In this document: piece after piece, positions 34,803 through 41,853 of the stretch
Layout: the number at the start of each line of letters is the position of its first letter
Position numbering within the stretch: position 1 is the stretch's first letter
From: Fructobacillus pseudoficulneus
Lineage (GTDB): Bacteria; Bacillota; Bacilli; Lactobacillales; Lactobacillaceae
Assembly: GCF_900108455.1 (NCBI RefSeq)
Contig: NZ_FNWS01000004.1
Coordinates: 49,633 to 113,632 of the forward strand
Direction of reading: 5' to 3'
DNA: 64,000 nucleotides
The notes under the pieces: model-generated
The model's database searches: none
The model's input: the letters and a program-made list of their open reading frames with translations, nothing else
What the model was told of the DNA's origin: nothing
Program-made: the position numbers and the translations under genes

Positions 34803-34840
34803 AAAGTAAAAACGGGCGAAATTTCGCTCGTTTTTACTTT
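34801..34840 (-). terminator. Terminator after the ABC exporter ATPase gene
   Basis: Two 19-nt arms (AAAGTAAAAACG...CGTTTTTACTTT) with one wobble, followed on the minus strand by TTTTTTTATT. Confidence 0.8.
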
Positions 34841-34870
34841 AGATTGCCTATTGGTTAAACGTTGTTTATG

Positions 34871-35548
34871 TTACAGTTCTGAAATATTAATCTGACCATC
34901 GACCAGTTGATAAATTTTATCTGCGTAATTTTTCAACCGTAAATCATGGGTGACCACCACCACCGCTTTATCCTCTTGCACTGCGATATCTTTAAATAAT
35001 TGCCCCACTTCATCAACTCGATGACTATCAAGCGCTGCAGTCGGTTCATCCGCCAGGATGAAGTCCGGATTCGTATATAATGCCCGCGCAATCGCCACTC
35101 GCTGCGTTTGACCACCGGATAATTCGCCAGGATATTTTGCTAATAGTTGGGTAATCCCCAACCGATCAAGGTAGCTGTCAAAGACTGTTTGGTCCAAATT
35201 ACCGGACCTCTTTACCTTATTAACTAAGGCAAATTGTTCAGCAACGGTTAAATATGGCACCAAATTATAGGATTGGAGCACAAAACCAATATGATTCAGG
35301 CGGAAATTGTCCGCTTCCTTACTAGTTAAGCGGTTGATGTTTTTTCCATTAATACTGACATCCCCACTCGTTGGCCGTTGCAAACCGCCTAAAATTGTCA
35401 ATAAGGTACTTTTCCCTGAGCCCGAAGGGCCCAAAATTAAGGTTAGTTGACCACTTTGCGCGGAAAAATTAACGTCTTTTAGGGCATGAACTAGGTTGGT
35501 TTGACTACCAAACGTCTTATTTATTTCTTTTAATTCCAAACTTTCCAT
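34871..35548 (-). CDS. ABC transporter ATP-binding protein (MacB/LolD type)
   Basis: 225 aa. Walker A GPSGSGKST, Q-loop GFVLQSYNLVPYLTV, signature LSGGQTQR, Walker B FILADEPTAALD, and H in VVVVTHD. This is the LolD/MacB branch that works with FtsX-like permeases. ATG at 35548 follows the permease stop by 4 nt, with GGAGG overlapping that stop; the frame opens at a TTG inside the Shine-Dalgarno. Third gene of the operon tetR-permease-ATPase. Such modules often export peptides, drugs or lipids or sense cell-envelope stress; the substrate is unknown. Confidence 0.9.
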   Translation of the reverse strand: MESLELKEINKTFGSQTNLVHALKDVNFSAQSGQLTLILGPSGSGKSTLLTILGGLQRPTSGDVSINGKNINRLTSKEADNFRLNHIGFVLQSYNLVPYLTVAEQFALVNKVKRSGNLDQTVFDSYLDRLGITQLLAKYPGELSGGQTQRVAIARALYTNPDFILADEPTAALDSHRVDEVGQLFKDIAVQEDKAVVVVTHDLRLKNYADKIYQLVDGQINISEL

Positions 35549-35552
35549 TCGA

Positions 35553-36605
35553 TTACCCTCCAATCACCGTGACTGGGTCAATTTTAGCAATAATTCGCAT
35601 TGGAATAATGGCACCAATCATCCCCATGACCACCAACGCCAAGCCAGTTAACCCAATTAGGGTAAAGTCAAAGTACATTGGCACGGCGGCCGGAATGATC
35701 GCACTGGTGCCAAGGGCCAAGGCCATGCTAATCACAACGGCAACAACCATCATCACAATCGTTTGGACCAAAGTATTTAAAATCAAATACGAACTTGGAA
35801 TCCCCTGGGCCCGCAAGACGGCAAAGTTTTCCATCTTTTGTACGGTCAAAATGTAAAGGAAAATCGCAACAATCACAATCGAAATGATAATCAAAAAGGC
35901 AATCATAAAGACAAAGGTCTTATTCTGCGCACTGTATCCCGGCATTTTGTCGAAAAGCGCTGCCTTACTATAGACTTGTAAACCGGATTGCTGCGTCTTT
36001 AATTGTTTTTGACTGACTAAACCAGAGCCAACAAAGCTGTTCGTGACCCCTTTGATGGCTGACCATTGGGAACGGTCACCATAAACAATCGGAGCCATAT
36101 TGTATTCCGCATTTTTAGCAAAGCCGACAACCGTTAGCTTCTGTTGACTCAAGCCAACTGTAATTTGCTGGCCTAATCGAACGCCTTGGTCCGCCAACTT
36201 TGAGGAGACGACCACTTCGGTTGGCTTTTGCCACAGGCGTCCCTGACTGAGCTTGATTGTTTTGCTTACCTGCGCCGTCTGATCAACGCCGACAAACATG
36301 GCGGAATCCCGTGTCGAACCATGCTTTAAAATGCCTGGGGTTAAGGCGAGCAAATCAGCCTGCTTATCCCCAACTTTGTTAACATCCGCCTGAGTCAGCA
36401 ACGACTGGCTCAAGTCGCCGTTTGCATCCTTGCTCATTACCACCGACTGACTTTGCCAACTATTCACCGCAGCCGTATTCTCATTAGCCAGGCCCAAGGC
36501 TAACGAACTCAGGATAAAAATCAGGTAAGCAATCATCATGATGACGGCAATCACTAGGCCATAACGTAACTTTTCTTTTTTAATTTCGTGTAGTGCTAAA
36601 AACAT
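35553..36605 (-). CDS. FtsX-like ABC transporter permease
   Basis: 350 aa. Membrane helix 1 (about residues 15-38) precedes an extracytoplasmic domain of about 190 residues. Three helices follow (about 235-262, 285-312 and 320-345), which is the standard single-FtsX MacB-type layout. The C-terminus has GMIGAIIPMRIIAKIDPVTVIGG, ending in the conserved DP-x-xxI motif. ATG at 36605 lies 2 nt after the tetR stop with GAGG 7 nt upstream. Pairs with the ATPase encoded directly downstream. Expression is presumably controlled by the TetR protein through operators in front of the operon. Confidence 0.85.
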   Translation of the reverse strand: MFLALHEIKKEKLRYGLVIAVIMMIAYLIFILSSLALGLANENTAAVNSWQSQSVVMSKDANGDLSQSLLTQADVNKVGDKQADLLALTPGILKHGSTRDSAMFVGVDQTAQVSKTIKLSQGRLWQKPTEVVVSSKLADQGVRLGQQITVGLSQQKLTVVGFAKNAEYNMAPIVYGDRSQWSAIKGVTNSFVGSGLVSQKQLKTQQSGLQVYSKAALFDKMPGYSAQNKTFVFMIAFLIIISIVIVAIFLYILTVQKMENFAVLRAQGIPSSYLILNTLVQTIVMMVVAVVISMALALGTSAIIPAAVPMYFDFTLIGLTGLALVVMGMIGAIIPMRIIAKIDPVTVIGG

Positions 36606-36607
36606 CT

Positions 36608-37123
36608 TTATGCCTCGTTTGTTTGCCACTCATTGAGTGCTGCCAGCAGCTGCAGAATCTGTTCCTTTTCTGCCGGTGCCATGAAATATTGCCGAATCAG
36701 GTGATGAACCGCGACTTCAGCAAGCCATTTGGGTACATCTGCCTGGGCTTGCGCCACGTCTAACCCATTTTGTTCACGATGGTGAGCCTCTAAAATGGCT
36801 TCATCAACCACATAGTAATTGCTCAAAAAGTTGTAGTATGGATTATCTTGAACTGTCTCAATAAAGTTAATCGTGGCTTGGTATGGATTTGTGGCCGCTA
36901 AGCTGCCATGAATACTTTTCATAACTTGGCCCAAGCTATAACGGTAGGCGTCGTCAAGATCTTCAAAATAAGTATAAAAAGATCCGCGCGCGATGCCGGC
37001 GGCCTTCACGATTCGGTTCACATTTGCATCCAAAAGCGAATTGGCTGAGAATTCATCGAGCAAAATTTTTGCAATCTTTTCCTGCTTAGCTGGATTTAAA
37101 TTCAAGAACGTTTGTTTTGGCAT
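36608..37123 (-). CDS. TetR-family transcriptional repressor
   Basis: 171 aa. The N-terminal HTH (about 14-60) reads QEKIAKILLDEFSAN, then VNRIVKAAGIARGSFYTYFEDLDDAY, the TetR recognition-helix signature. The C-terminal ligand domain is not informative. It is the first gene of an operon with an FtsX-like permease and ATPase. Two identical operators TGACACTGTGTCA lie in front of it, one over the -35 and one just upstream of the Shine-Dalgarno. It therefore very likely represses its own operon until an exported compound binds. ATG has AAGGAG upstream. Confidence 0.9.
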   Translation of the reverse strand: MPKQTFLNLNPAKQEKIAKILLDEFSANSLLDANVNRIVKAAGIARGSFYTYFEDLDDAYRYSLGQVMKSIHGSLAATNPYQATINFIETVQDNPYYNFLSNYYVVDEAILEAHHREQNGLDVAQAQADVPKWLAEVAVHHLIRQYFMAPAEKEQILQLLAALNEWQTNEA

Positions 37124-37141
37124 TGCTTTTCTCCTTCAAAA

Positions 37142-37154
37142 TGACACTGTGTCA
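37142..37154. promoter_or_regulatory. TetR operator, promoter-proximal copy
   Basis: TGACACTGTGTCA, palindromic around one base (ATGACAC-T-GTGTCAT). It lies between the start of transcription and the tetR Shine-Dalgarno. Confidence 0.75.
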
Positions 37155-37168
37155 TTTCCTCAACGAAT

Positions 37169-37196
37169 ACTTTAACACTTTATGACACTGTGTCAA
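37169..37196 (-). promoter_or_regulatory. Promoter of the tetR-ABC operon
   Basis: On the minus strand TTGACA (37196-37191), 16-nt spacer, TAAAGT (37174-37169). The -35 is inside the second operator. Confidence 0.6.
37183..37195. promoter_or_regulatory. TetR operator overlapping the -35
   Basis: Second identical TGACACTGTGTCA, 41 nt from the first (about four helical turns). Confidence 0.75.
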
Positions 37197-37210
37197 CTTT
37201 TGTCCAATAA

Positions 37211-37232
37211 AAAAATCCCAAGCGGGATTTTT
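37211..37232 (-). terminator. Terminator after the first PfoR-like gene
   Basis: AAAAATCCC, loop AAGC, GGGATTTTT with T run on the minus strand. Confidence 0.8.
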
Positions 37233-37240
37233 GATAACGA

Positions 37241-38401
37241 TTAGATAACATCCAAGTGTGTTTGTCCAGCCTGAACAAGCCCCATCTTGAGCAAAACACG
37301 GTACATCACAAATGACATCAGTGCTGGCAACAAAACACCAAAGACTAAGAAGGTGCCCAACATTGCTGGGTTCTTGCTGGCCAAGTCAAGTGGCACGATC
37401 AAAGAGGTCAAGCCCATTCCTGCCAAGGAGAATGGCACCGTCAAATGGAAGACAACGGCAGCAAGCGGTGCACAAACGGACGCCGAAACAACTGGTGGCA
37501 AAAAGAGCCATGGGTTGCGGACCAAATTTGGGAATTGAATCTTTGGCGTAACGAATGCTTGGGCAATAAACGTTCCTGGCTTGTTTTCATGGAAAGACAT
37601 TGCTGGGTAAGCAGCAAACATTGCTGCCGTACCAACCAACATTGCTCCTGCTCCCATTGGTGAACTAACACCGGTCGCACCGATGGCAACCGCCAAAGCA
37701 GCTGAAGAAGCTGGGGTCATCAAGAAGACGGCAAACAACATTGCTACCAACGCCGTTCCGAGGACTGGGCTCCAATTAACCGTTGCAGCAATTCCCTTAC
37801 CCATTCCAACCAGCAATGGGGTCGTAACCCGGGCCAAGTAGTAACCTGAAACGGTTCCCACCAAAGTCGTTAACGCTGGCACGATAATCATATCGAGCGG
37901 CGTTTTACCGGTTAACCACTTACCAAATAACACGGCAACCAAACCGGCCATCACGGCCGAAATTGGTTGACCAGTGGTCAGCACAATTGATCCCGGTGCC
38001 TGTACGCTGGCAAAACCCGTCACCGTCTCTAACTTCATTGTTGAAGTCGTGAAGAAAGCGGCATTAGCCCCAACCGTTGCGGCAGCCATCGCTGAAAACA
38101 TGACCATTGTATTGGTCTTTAATTGGGAAGCAATCGCAACCCCAAAGGCTGCTGGCAACATCACCTTGGCAATCAGACCAAGCTGAACCAGCGGGGCCCA
38201 ATGCACCAAGCCACCAACGGATTGCATCAAAAAGCCCATTCCCAGCGTTACTAAGATGGCATTTGAAATTGCGGCACTAACGTTATAGACCTTTTCCTTC
38301 AATGTTTCGTGGTCTTTTGGTTGTGATTCAACGGCTTGTTCTGATTTTTCAAAATCAGCGACCGCCTCCTCCATTTCATCTCGTGGTACTTGTGCATCCA
38401 T
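37241..38401 (-). CDS. PTS EIIC-like membrane protein of the PfoR/PTS_EIIC_2 family (copy 1)
   Basis: 386 aa. A charged cytoplasmic N-terminus of about 35 residues precedes 8-10 membrane helices. Conserved stretches include NAILVTLGMGFLMQSVGGL, SQLKTNTMVMFSAMAAATVG, TTGQPISAVMAGLVAVLFGKW, GKTPLDMIIVPALTTLVGT, MTPASSAALAVAIGATGVSS and YPAMSFHENKPGT. This is the PfoR/PTS_EIIC_2 family. It resembles sugar-PTS EIIC proteins, but no EIIA or EIIB gene is adjacent and the substrate is unknown; the name comes from a Clostridium regulator gene. Highly similar to copy 2 (38689-39852). AAAGGAG lies 7-8 nt before the ATG. Behind a leader with an Ile-rich peptide and terminator, suggesting control by branched-chain amino-acid supply. 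Confidence 0.8.
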   Translation of the reverse strand: MDAQVPRDEMEEAVADFEKSEQAVESQPKDHETLKEKVYNVSAAISNAILVTLGMGFLMQSVGGLVHWAPLVQLGLIAKVMLPAAFGVAIASQLKTNTMVMFSAMAAATVGANAAFFTTSTMKLETVTGFASVQAPGSIVLTTGQPISAVMAGLVAVLFGKWLTGKTPLDMIIVPALTTLVGTVSGYYLARVTTPLLVGMGKGIAATVNWSPVLGTALVAMLFAVFLMTPASSAALAVAIGATGVSSPMGAGAMLVGTAAMFAAYPAMSFHENKPGTFIAQAFVTPKIQFPNLVRNPWLFLPPVVSASVCAPLAAVVFHLTVPFSLAGMGLTSLIVPLDLASKNPAMLGTFLVFGVLLPALMSFVMYRVLLKMGLVQAGQTHLDVI

Positions 38402-38442
38402 AATCTTTCTCCTTTAACTATCTCTCCAGCCGAAAGCTCAAA

Positions 38443-38476
38443 TAAAAAAAGTCCTAACGCTAAGCGTTAGGACTTC
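38443..38476 (-). terminator. Attenuator terminator before PfoR-like copy 1
   Basis: AAGTCCTAACGC, loop TTA, GCGTTAGGACTT, then T7 on the minus strand. It lies between the leader peptide and the structural gene, so full transcription needs read-through. Confidence 0.85.
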
Positions 38477-38533
38477 TTTAACACCAGCTACTAGATTCCT
38501 AGTAACCGGCACAATCAAAAACCAACTTACTAG
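38477..38533 (-). promoter_or_regulatory. Alternative hairpin region of leader 1
   Basis: Directly after the leader-peptide stop comes CTAGTAAGTTGG (segment 2). It can pair back with CAGCTTAC inside the leader ORF (8 bp), or forward with GGTTACTAG (segment 3). Segment 3 CCGGTTACTAG can instead pair with CTAGTAGCTGG (segment 4, 11 bp with wobbles). The pairings exclude each other, as in amino-acid operon attenuators. Confidence 0.6.
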
Positions 38534-38602
38534 TTAATTTGTTTGTAAGCTGATAATAATAATTTGAGATTGGGCTTGGTTCATTTGCATTAACTTATTC
38601 AT
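38534..38602 (-). CDS. Ile-rich leader peptide of PfoR-like copy 1
   Basis: A 22-aa ORF starts with ATG 38602 and a GAGGG site 8 nt upstream; stop TAA at 38536-38534. The peptide begins MNKLMQMNQAQSQ and then has four consecutive Ile (ATT ATT ATT ATC), then SLQTN. The stop directly precedes mutually exclusive hairpins and a terminator. The start of the peptide (M-N-Q-x-Q) matches the leader of copy 2, although the amino-acid run differs. Ribosome stalling at the Ile codons when Ile-tRNA is scarce would change the RNA fold. Confidence 0.65.
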   Translation of the reverse strand: MNKLMQMNQAQSQIIIISLQTN

Positions 38603-38646
38603 GATGTTCACCCTCTCTTTCGGTTTTTTTCTTAATGGTTAAATTT

Positions 38647-38674
38647 ATTATATCATGAGAAAAAGATTAGTCAA
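38647..38674 (-). promoter_or_regulatory. Promoter of PfoR-like copy 1 leader
   Basis: TTGACT (38674-38669), 16-nt spacer, TATAAT (38652-38647) with extended TGA. Nearly the same as the promoter of copy 2, including the downstream AAATTTA. Confidence 0.75.
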
Positions 38675-38688
38675 CTCTCATTTTTATC

Positions 38689-39852
38689 TTAAACCATTTC
38701 CAAATGAGTTTGACCGGCTTTGATCCAGCCAATCTTGCGCATGATGCGGTAAATAATAAATGAGGTAATAGCCGGTACCGCCACTCCAAAAATCATGTAA
38801 GCTGCGAAGACGCCAAAGCCCTTACCAAACAATGCTAATGGCACAATGAACGAGTTGAAACCAATTCCGGCCATGGCAAATGGCACTGAAATATGGAACA
38901 TTATTGTGGCAATTGGTGCAGCAATCGCCGCCCCAACCATTGGTGGAATCAAAAGCATTGGGTTTTTAATAATATTTGGGAACTGAATTTTTGGCGTGAC
39001 GATTCCTTGAGCAATCGTTGCCCCAATCTTGTTTTCGTGGAATGACATTGCTGGATAAGAAACAAAGACAGCGGTAGTTCCAATCAAAATGGCACCAGCA
39101 GCTTCGGGTGAACTAACACCAGTAGCCCCAATGGCAACCGCCAAGGCAGCGGCTGAAGCGGGAGTCATCGTCATCGCACCAAAGACCATGGCGACACAGG
39201 CTGTTCCAATAATTGGGTTAATGGCAATACTTGAAGTGATCATTTCGCCCATCTTAATCAAGATTGGCGTGGTAACGATAGCAAGGTAGTAACCTGAAAC
39301 CGTTCCAACAATCGTGGTCAAAGCCGGCACAATCACCATATCCAAAGGCGTCTTACCTGACAGCCACTTACCAAACAAGACCGCAACCAAACCAGCCAAG
39401 ACGGCTGAAATTGGTTGCCCCGTTGTGATCACAGCCGATCCGACGGCCTGTGTGCTGGCAAAGCCGGTCACAGTCGAAATCTTCATCGCAGATGTTGTGA
39501 AGAAGACGGCGTTGGCTCCGACTGTTGAGGCCGCCATCGCTGAGAACATGACCATCGTATTCGTCTTCAATTGTGAGGCAATCGCCGCACCAAAGGCTGC
39601 TGGCAAGATAATTTTAGTAATCGCTCCCAACTGAATCATTGGTGCCCAATGAATGAAGCCCGCGATTGTTTGCAGCAACAAGCCCATTCCCAACGTCACC
39701 AAGATGGCGTTTGAAACCGCCGCACTCACGTTATAAACCATTTCTTTAACGGTTTCTTTTTCTTGACCAGCTCCCTGGTTAACAATGTTTGGCTCCGCTT
39801 TTTCGAAGTCCTGAATGTCTTCTTCAATTCCTGATTGACGACTAATATCCAT
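38689..39852 (-). CDS. PTS EIIC-like membrane protein of the PfoR/PTS_EIIC_2 family (copy 2)
   Basis: 387 aa from ATG 39852 (TTAGGAGAAGAGGG upstream). The longer open frame to 39963 runs back through the attenuator terminator and is rejected. It is collinear with copy 1: acidic N-terminus with IQDFEKAEPN (copy 1 VADFEKSEQA), NAILVTLGMGLLLQTIAGF, SQLKTNTMVMFSAMAASTVG, TTGQPISAVLAGLVAVLFGKW, GKTPLDMVIVPALTTIVGT and YPAMSFHENKIGA. The N- and C-termini (AGQTHLEMV versus AGQTHLDVI) also align. No terminator separates it from the copy 1 promoter, so read-through is possible. Leader with Leu-rich peptide. Substrate unknown; a branched-chain amino acid or related compound is inferred from the leader only. 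Confidence 0.8.
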   Translation of the reverse strand: MDISRQSGIEEDIQDFEKAEPNIVNQGAGQEKETVKEMVYNVSAAVSNAILVTLGMGLLLQTIAGFIHWAPMIQLGAITKIILPAAFGAAIASQLKTNTMVMFSAMAASTVGANAVFFTTSAMKISTVTGFASTQAVGSAVITTGQPISAVLAGLVAVLFGKWLSGKTPLDMVIVPALTTIVGTVSGYYLAIVTTPILIKMGEMITSSIAINPIIGTACVAMVFGAMTMTPASAAALAVAIGATGVSSPEAAGAILIGTTAVFVSYPAMSFHENKIGATIAQGIVTPKIQFPNIIKNPMLLIPPMVGAAIAAPIATIMFHISVPFAMAGIGFNSFIVPLALFGKGFGVFAAYMIFGVAVPAITSFIIYRIMRKIGWIKAGQTHLEMV

Positions 39853-39876
39853 ACGTTTCCCTCTTCTCCTAAATAA

Positions 39877-39914
39877 AAAAGGCCCTGACAGTTTAGTAAC
39901 TGTCAGGACCTTTT
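39877..39914 (-). terminator. Attenuator terminator before PfoR-like copy 2
   Basis: AAAAGG-CCTGACAGTT arm, loop, AACTGTCAGGGCCTTTTTT on the minus strand; 20 nt before the Shine-Dalgarno of the gene. Confidence 0.85.
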
Positions 39915-39975
39915 CCTGTGACCCAGCTACTAGAAGATTCCCTCCTAGTAGCTGACAACTCAAATAATCAACTTA
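39915..39975 (-). promoter_or_regulatory. Alternative hairpin region of leader 2
   Basis: CTAGTAAGTTGA straddles and follows the leader-peptide stop. It can pair with TCAACTTGCTTAG inside the Leu-codon stretch (about 12 bp with one bulge), or with CTACTAG downstream. CAGCTACTAG and CTAGTAGCTG form a perfect 10-bp hairpin. AGTTGTCAG next to it can pair with CTGACAGTT in the terminator arm (9 bp with two wobbles), so it could act as antiterminator. Confidence 0.6.
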
Positions 39976-40056
39976 CTAGGACAAGCTAAGCAAGTTGAGC
40001 AACAACGCAGATTGAGTTGAGACGATTTGATTTTGATTCATTTTGATATTCTTCAT
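39976..40056 (-). CDS. Leu-rich leader peptide of PfoR-like copy 2
   Basis: A 26-aa ORF: ATG 40056 with AAGGCGG 6 nt upstream, TAG stop at 39978-39976. The N-terminal half is MKNIKMNQNQIVSTQSA and the end is LLLNLLSLS; six of the last nine residues are Leu (TTG TTG CTC AAC TTG CTT AGC TTG). The ORF occupies the same position relative to promoter, hairpins and terminator as the Ile-rich leader of copy 1. Expected to report charged tRNA-Leu by ribosome stalling. Confidence 0.68.
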   Translation of the reverse strand: MKNIKMNQNQIVSTQSALLLNLLSLS

Positions 40057-40101
40057 GAGGAACCGCCTTTCCTTTTACTACCGTTGTTTAATGATAAATT
40101 T

Positions 40102-40129
40102 ATTATAACATGATAATTTGATGAGTCAA
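40102..40129 (-). promoter_or_regulatory. Promoter of PfoR-like copy 2 leader
   Basis: TTGACT (40129-40124), 16-nt spacer, TATAAT (40107-40102) with extended TGT, followed by AAATTTA as in copy 1. Confidence 0.75.
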
Positions 40130-40138
40130 CAATTAAAT

Positions 40139-40172
40139 AAAAAAAGATTCTGAATCAACAGAATCTTTTTTT
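40139..40172 (-). terminator. Terminator of the purine operon
   Basis: AAAAAAAGATTCTG, loop, CAGAATCTTTTTTT just after fhs. Confidence 0.85.
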
Positions 40173-40176
40173 CTAA

Positions 40177-41844
40177 TTAAAACAAACCAGTAATCTGACC
40201 GTTTTCATCAATATCGATGTCCAAGGCTGCCGGATGCTTTGGCAAACCTGGCATCGTCAGAATCGAGCCAGTGAGGGCCACTAAGAAACCAGCCCCCAAT
40301 TTGGGCACGAATTCACGGATATGAACCGTAAAGTCCTTTGGTGCCCCTAATTTCTTCGGATCATCAGACAGCGAATACTGGGTCTTGGCCATGACGATTG
40401 GTAATTTATCCCAACCATGCTTGGCAAAGTCCTTCAATTGCTTGTCAGCTTTAGCAGATAATTCAACGGCAGCGCCGCCATAAATGTTTTGAACGATGGC
40501 CTGCAACTTCTCTAATGCACCATCGTCAGCTTGGTAAAGGGGAACAAAGTCCGCCTTGGCTTCATCAATTGTTTTCACAACTGCTTGGGCTAAGTCAGCG
40601 GCACCAGCTCCTCCCTGAGCCCAAACGTCAGCTAAGAAGGCTTGTGCTCCTAATCCAGCAACAAAGTCTTCCACCATCTTGATTTCGGCATCCGTATCCG
40701 CCGTAAAGCGGTTAACGGCCACCAAAACCGGCCGGCCATAGCGCTGCATCGCCTTAATATTTTGTCCCAGATTTCCCAATCCTGCCGACAAAGCAGACAA
40801 GTTTTCCTGGTTCAAATCGGCCAAAGCTGCGCCCCCGTGGTGCTTCAAGGCACGCACAGTGGCAACGACGACTACGGCATCCGGTGCCTTGCCTAAGCGG
40901 GGCACTTTAATGTCCATAAACTTTTCACCACCAAGATCAGCACCAAAGCCTGCTTCCGTCACAACATAATCAGCCAGCTGCAAAGCTGTCTTGGTTGCTT
41001 GAACAGAATTCGTTCCCTGGGCAATGTTGGCAAAGGGACCACCATGAATAATGGCTGGTGTATGGTCCAAAGTTTGAACCAAATTTGGCTTAATGGCATC
41101 CTTCAACAGCACGGTCAAGGCGCCGGCCACACCCAAATCAGCAACCGTCACCGGTTCCTTATCATAGTTGTAGGCCAAAACAATCTTTTCAATCCGGTGT
41201 TTCAAGTCTTGCAAGTCAGTTGACAAGGTCAAAATCGCCATTAATTCTGAAGCAACGGTGATATCAAAGCCGTCTTCTCGCGGCACACCAGAGGTCGGAC
41301 CACCAAGTCCAATGGTCGTGTGGCGCAAGGCACGGTCATTAATGTCCAAAACGCGCTTCCACAAAATCCGACGAGGGTCGATGTGTAATGGATTTCCCTG
41401 GTAAATGCTGTTATCAAGTGCCGCCGCCAAAGTGTTGTGGGCACTTGTCAACGCATGAAAATCACCAGTGAAGTGCAAATTAATATCAGCCATCGGAATT
41501 ACTTGCGAGTAGCCACCACCGGTCGCCCCACCCTTAAGTCCCATTACTGGGCCCAAAGAAGGTTCACGCAAGGCAATCATCGTCTGATGACCTGCTTGGC
41601 TCAAGGCATCGGCCAAGCCCACTGTGACCGTCGACTTTCCTTCACCGGCAGGCGTTGGATTAATCGACGTCACCAAAATTAGCTTGCCCAGGTCCTGCTT
41701 ACGCGCAACCTTAGGATCCAACTTAATCTTGGCCTTATCGTAGCCGTAGGGTTCGATTTCATGTGCTTGCAACCCAGCCTTTTCAGCAATTTCACTGATG
41801 GGTAAGGCTGTCGCTTCTTGTGCAATTTCGATATCTGTTTTCAT
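40177..41844 (-). CDS. fhs: Formate--tetrahydrofolate ligase
   Basis: 555 aa. Makes 10-formyl-THF from formate, THF and ATP. The P-loop [15 protein letters not shown] (about residues 65-79) is present, as are [33 protein letters not shown] and [22 protein letters not shown] at 41844, 9 nt after the purD stop, with AGGA 7 nt upstream; the GTG at 41850 is less likely. It is the last gene of the purine operon. Its product is the formyl donor used by PurN and by the transformylase half of PurH in the same operon, which explains the placement. Confidence 0.95.
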   Translation of the reverse strand: MKTDIEIAQEATALPISEIAEKAGLQAHEIEPYGYDKAKIKLDPKVARKQDLGKLILVTSINPTPAGEGKSTVTVGLADALSQAGHQTMIALREPSLGPVMGLKGGATGGGYSQVIPMADINLHFTGDFHALTSAHNTLAAALDNSIYQGNPLHIDPRRILWKRVLDINDRALRHTTIGLGGPTSGVPREDGFDITVASELMAILTLSTDLQDLKHRIEKIVLAYNYDKEPVTVADLGVAGALTVLLKDAIKPNLVQTLDHTPAIIHGGPFANIAQGTNSVQATKTALQLADYVVTEAGFGADLGGEKFMDIKVPRLGKAPDAVVVVATVRALKHHGGAALADLNQENLSALSAGLGNLGQNIKAMQRYGRPVLVAVNRFTADTDAEIKMVEDFVAGLGAQAFLADVWAQGGAGAADLAQAVVKTIDEAKADFVPLYQADDGALEKLQAIVQNIYGGAAVELSAKADKQLKDFAKHGWDKLPIVMAKTQYSLSDDPKKLGAPKDFTVHIREFVPKLGAGFLVALTGSILTMPGLPKHPAALDIDIDENGQITGLF

Positions 41845-41853
41845 TGGCACATC

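Noticed and set aside
38689..39963. Longer start (39963) for the second PfoR-like gene
   Set aside because: The extra 37 codons read through the attenuator terminator and hairpin; the Shine-Dalgarno and paralogue alignment support 39852.
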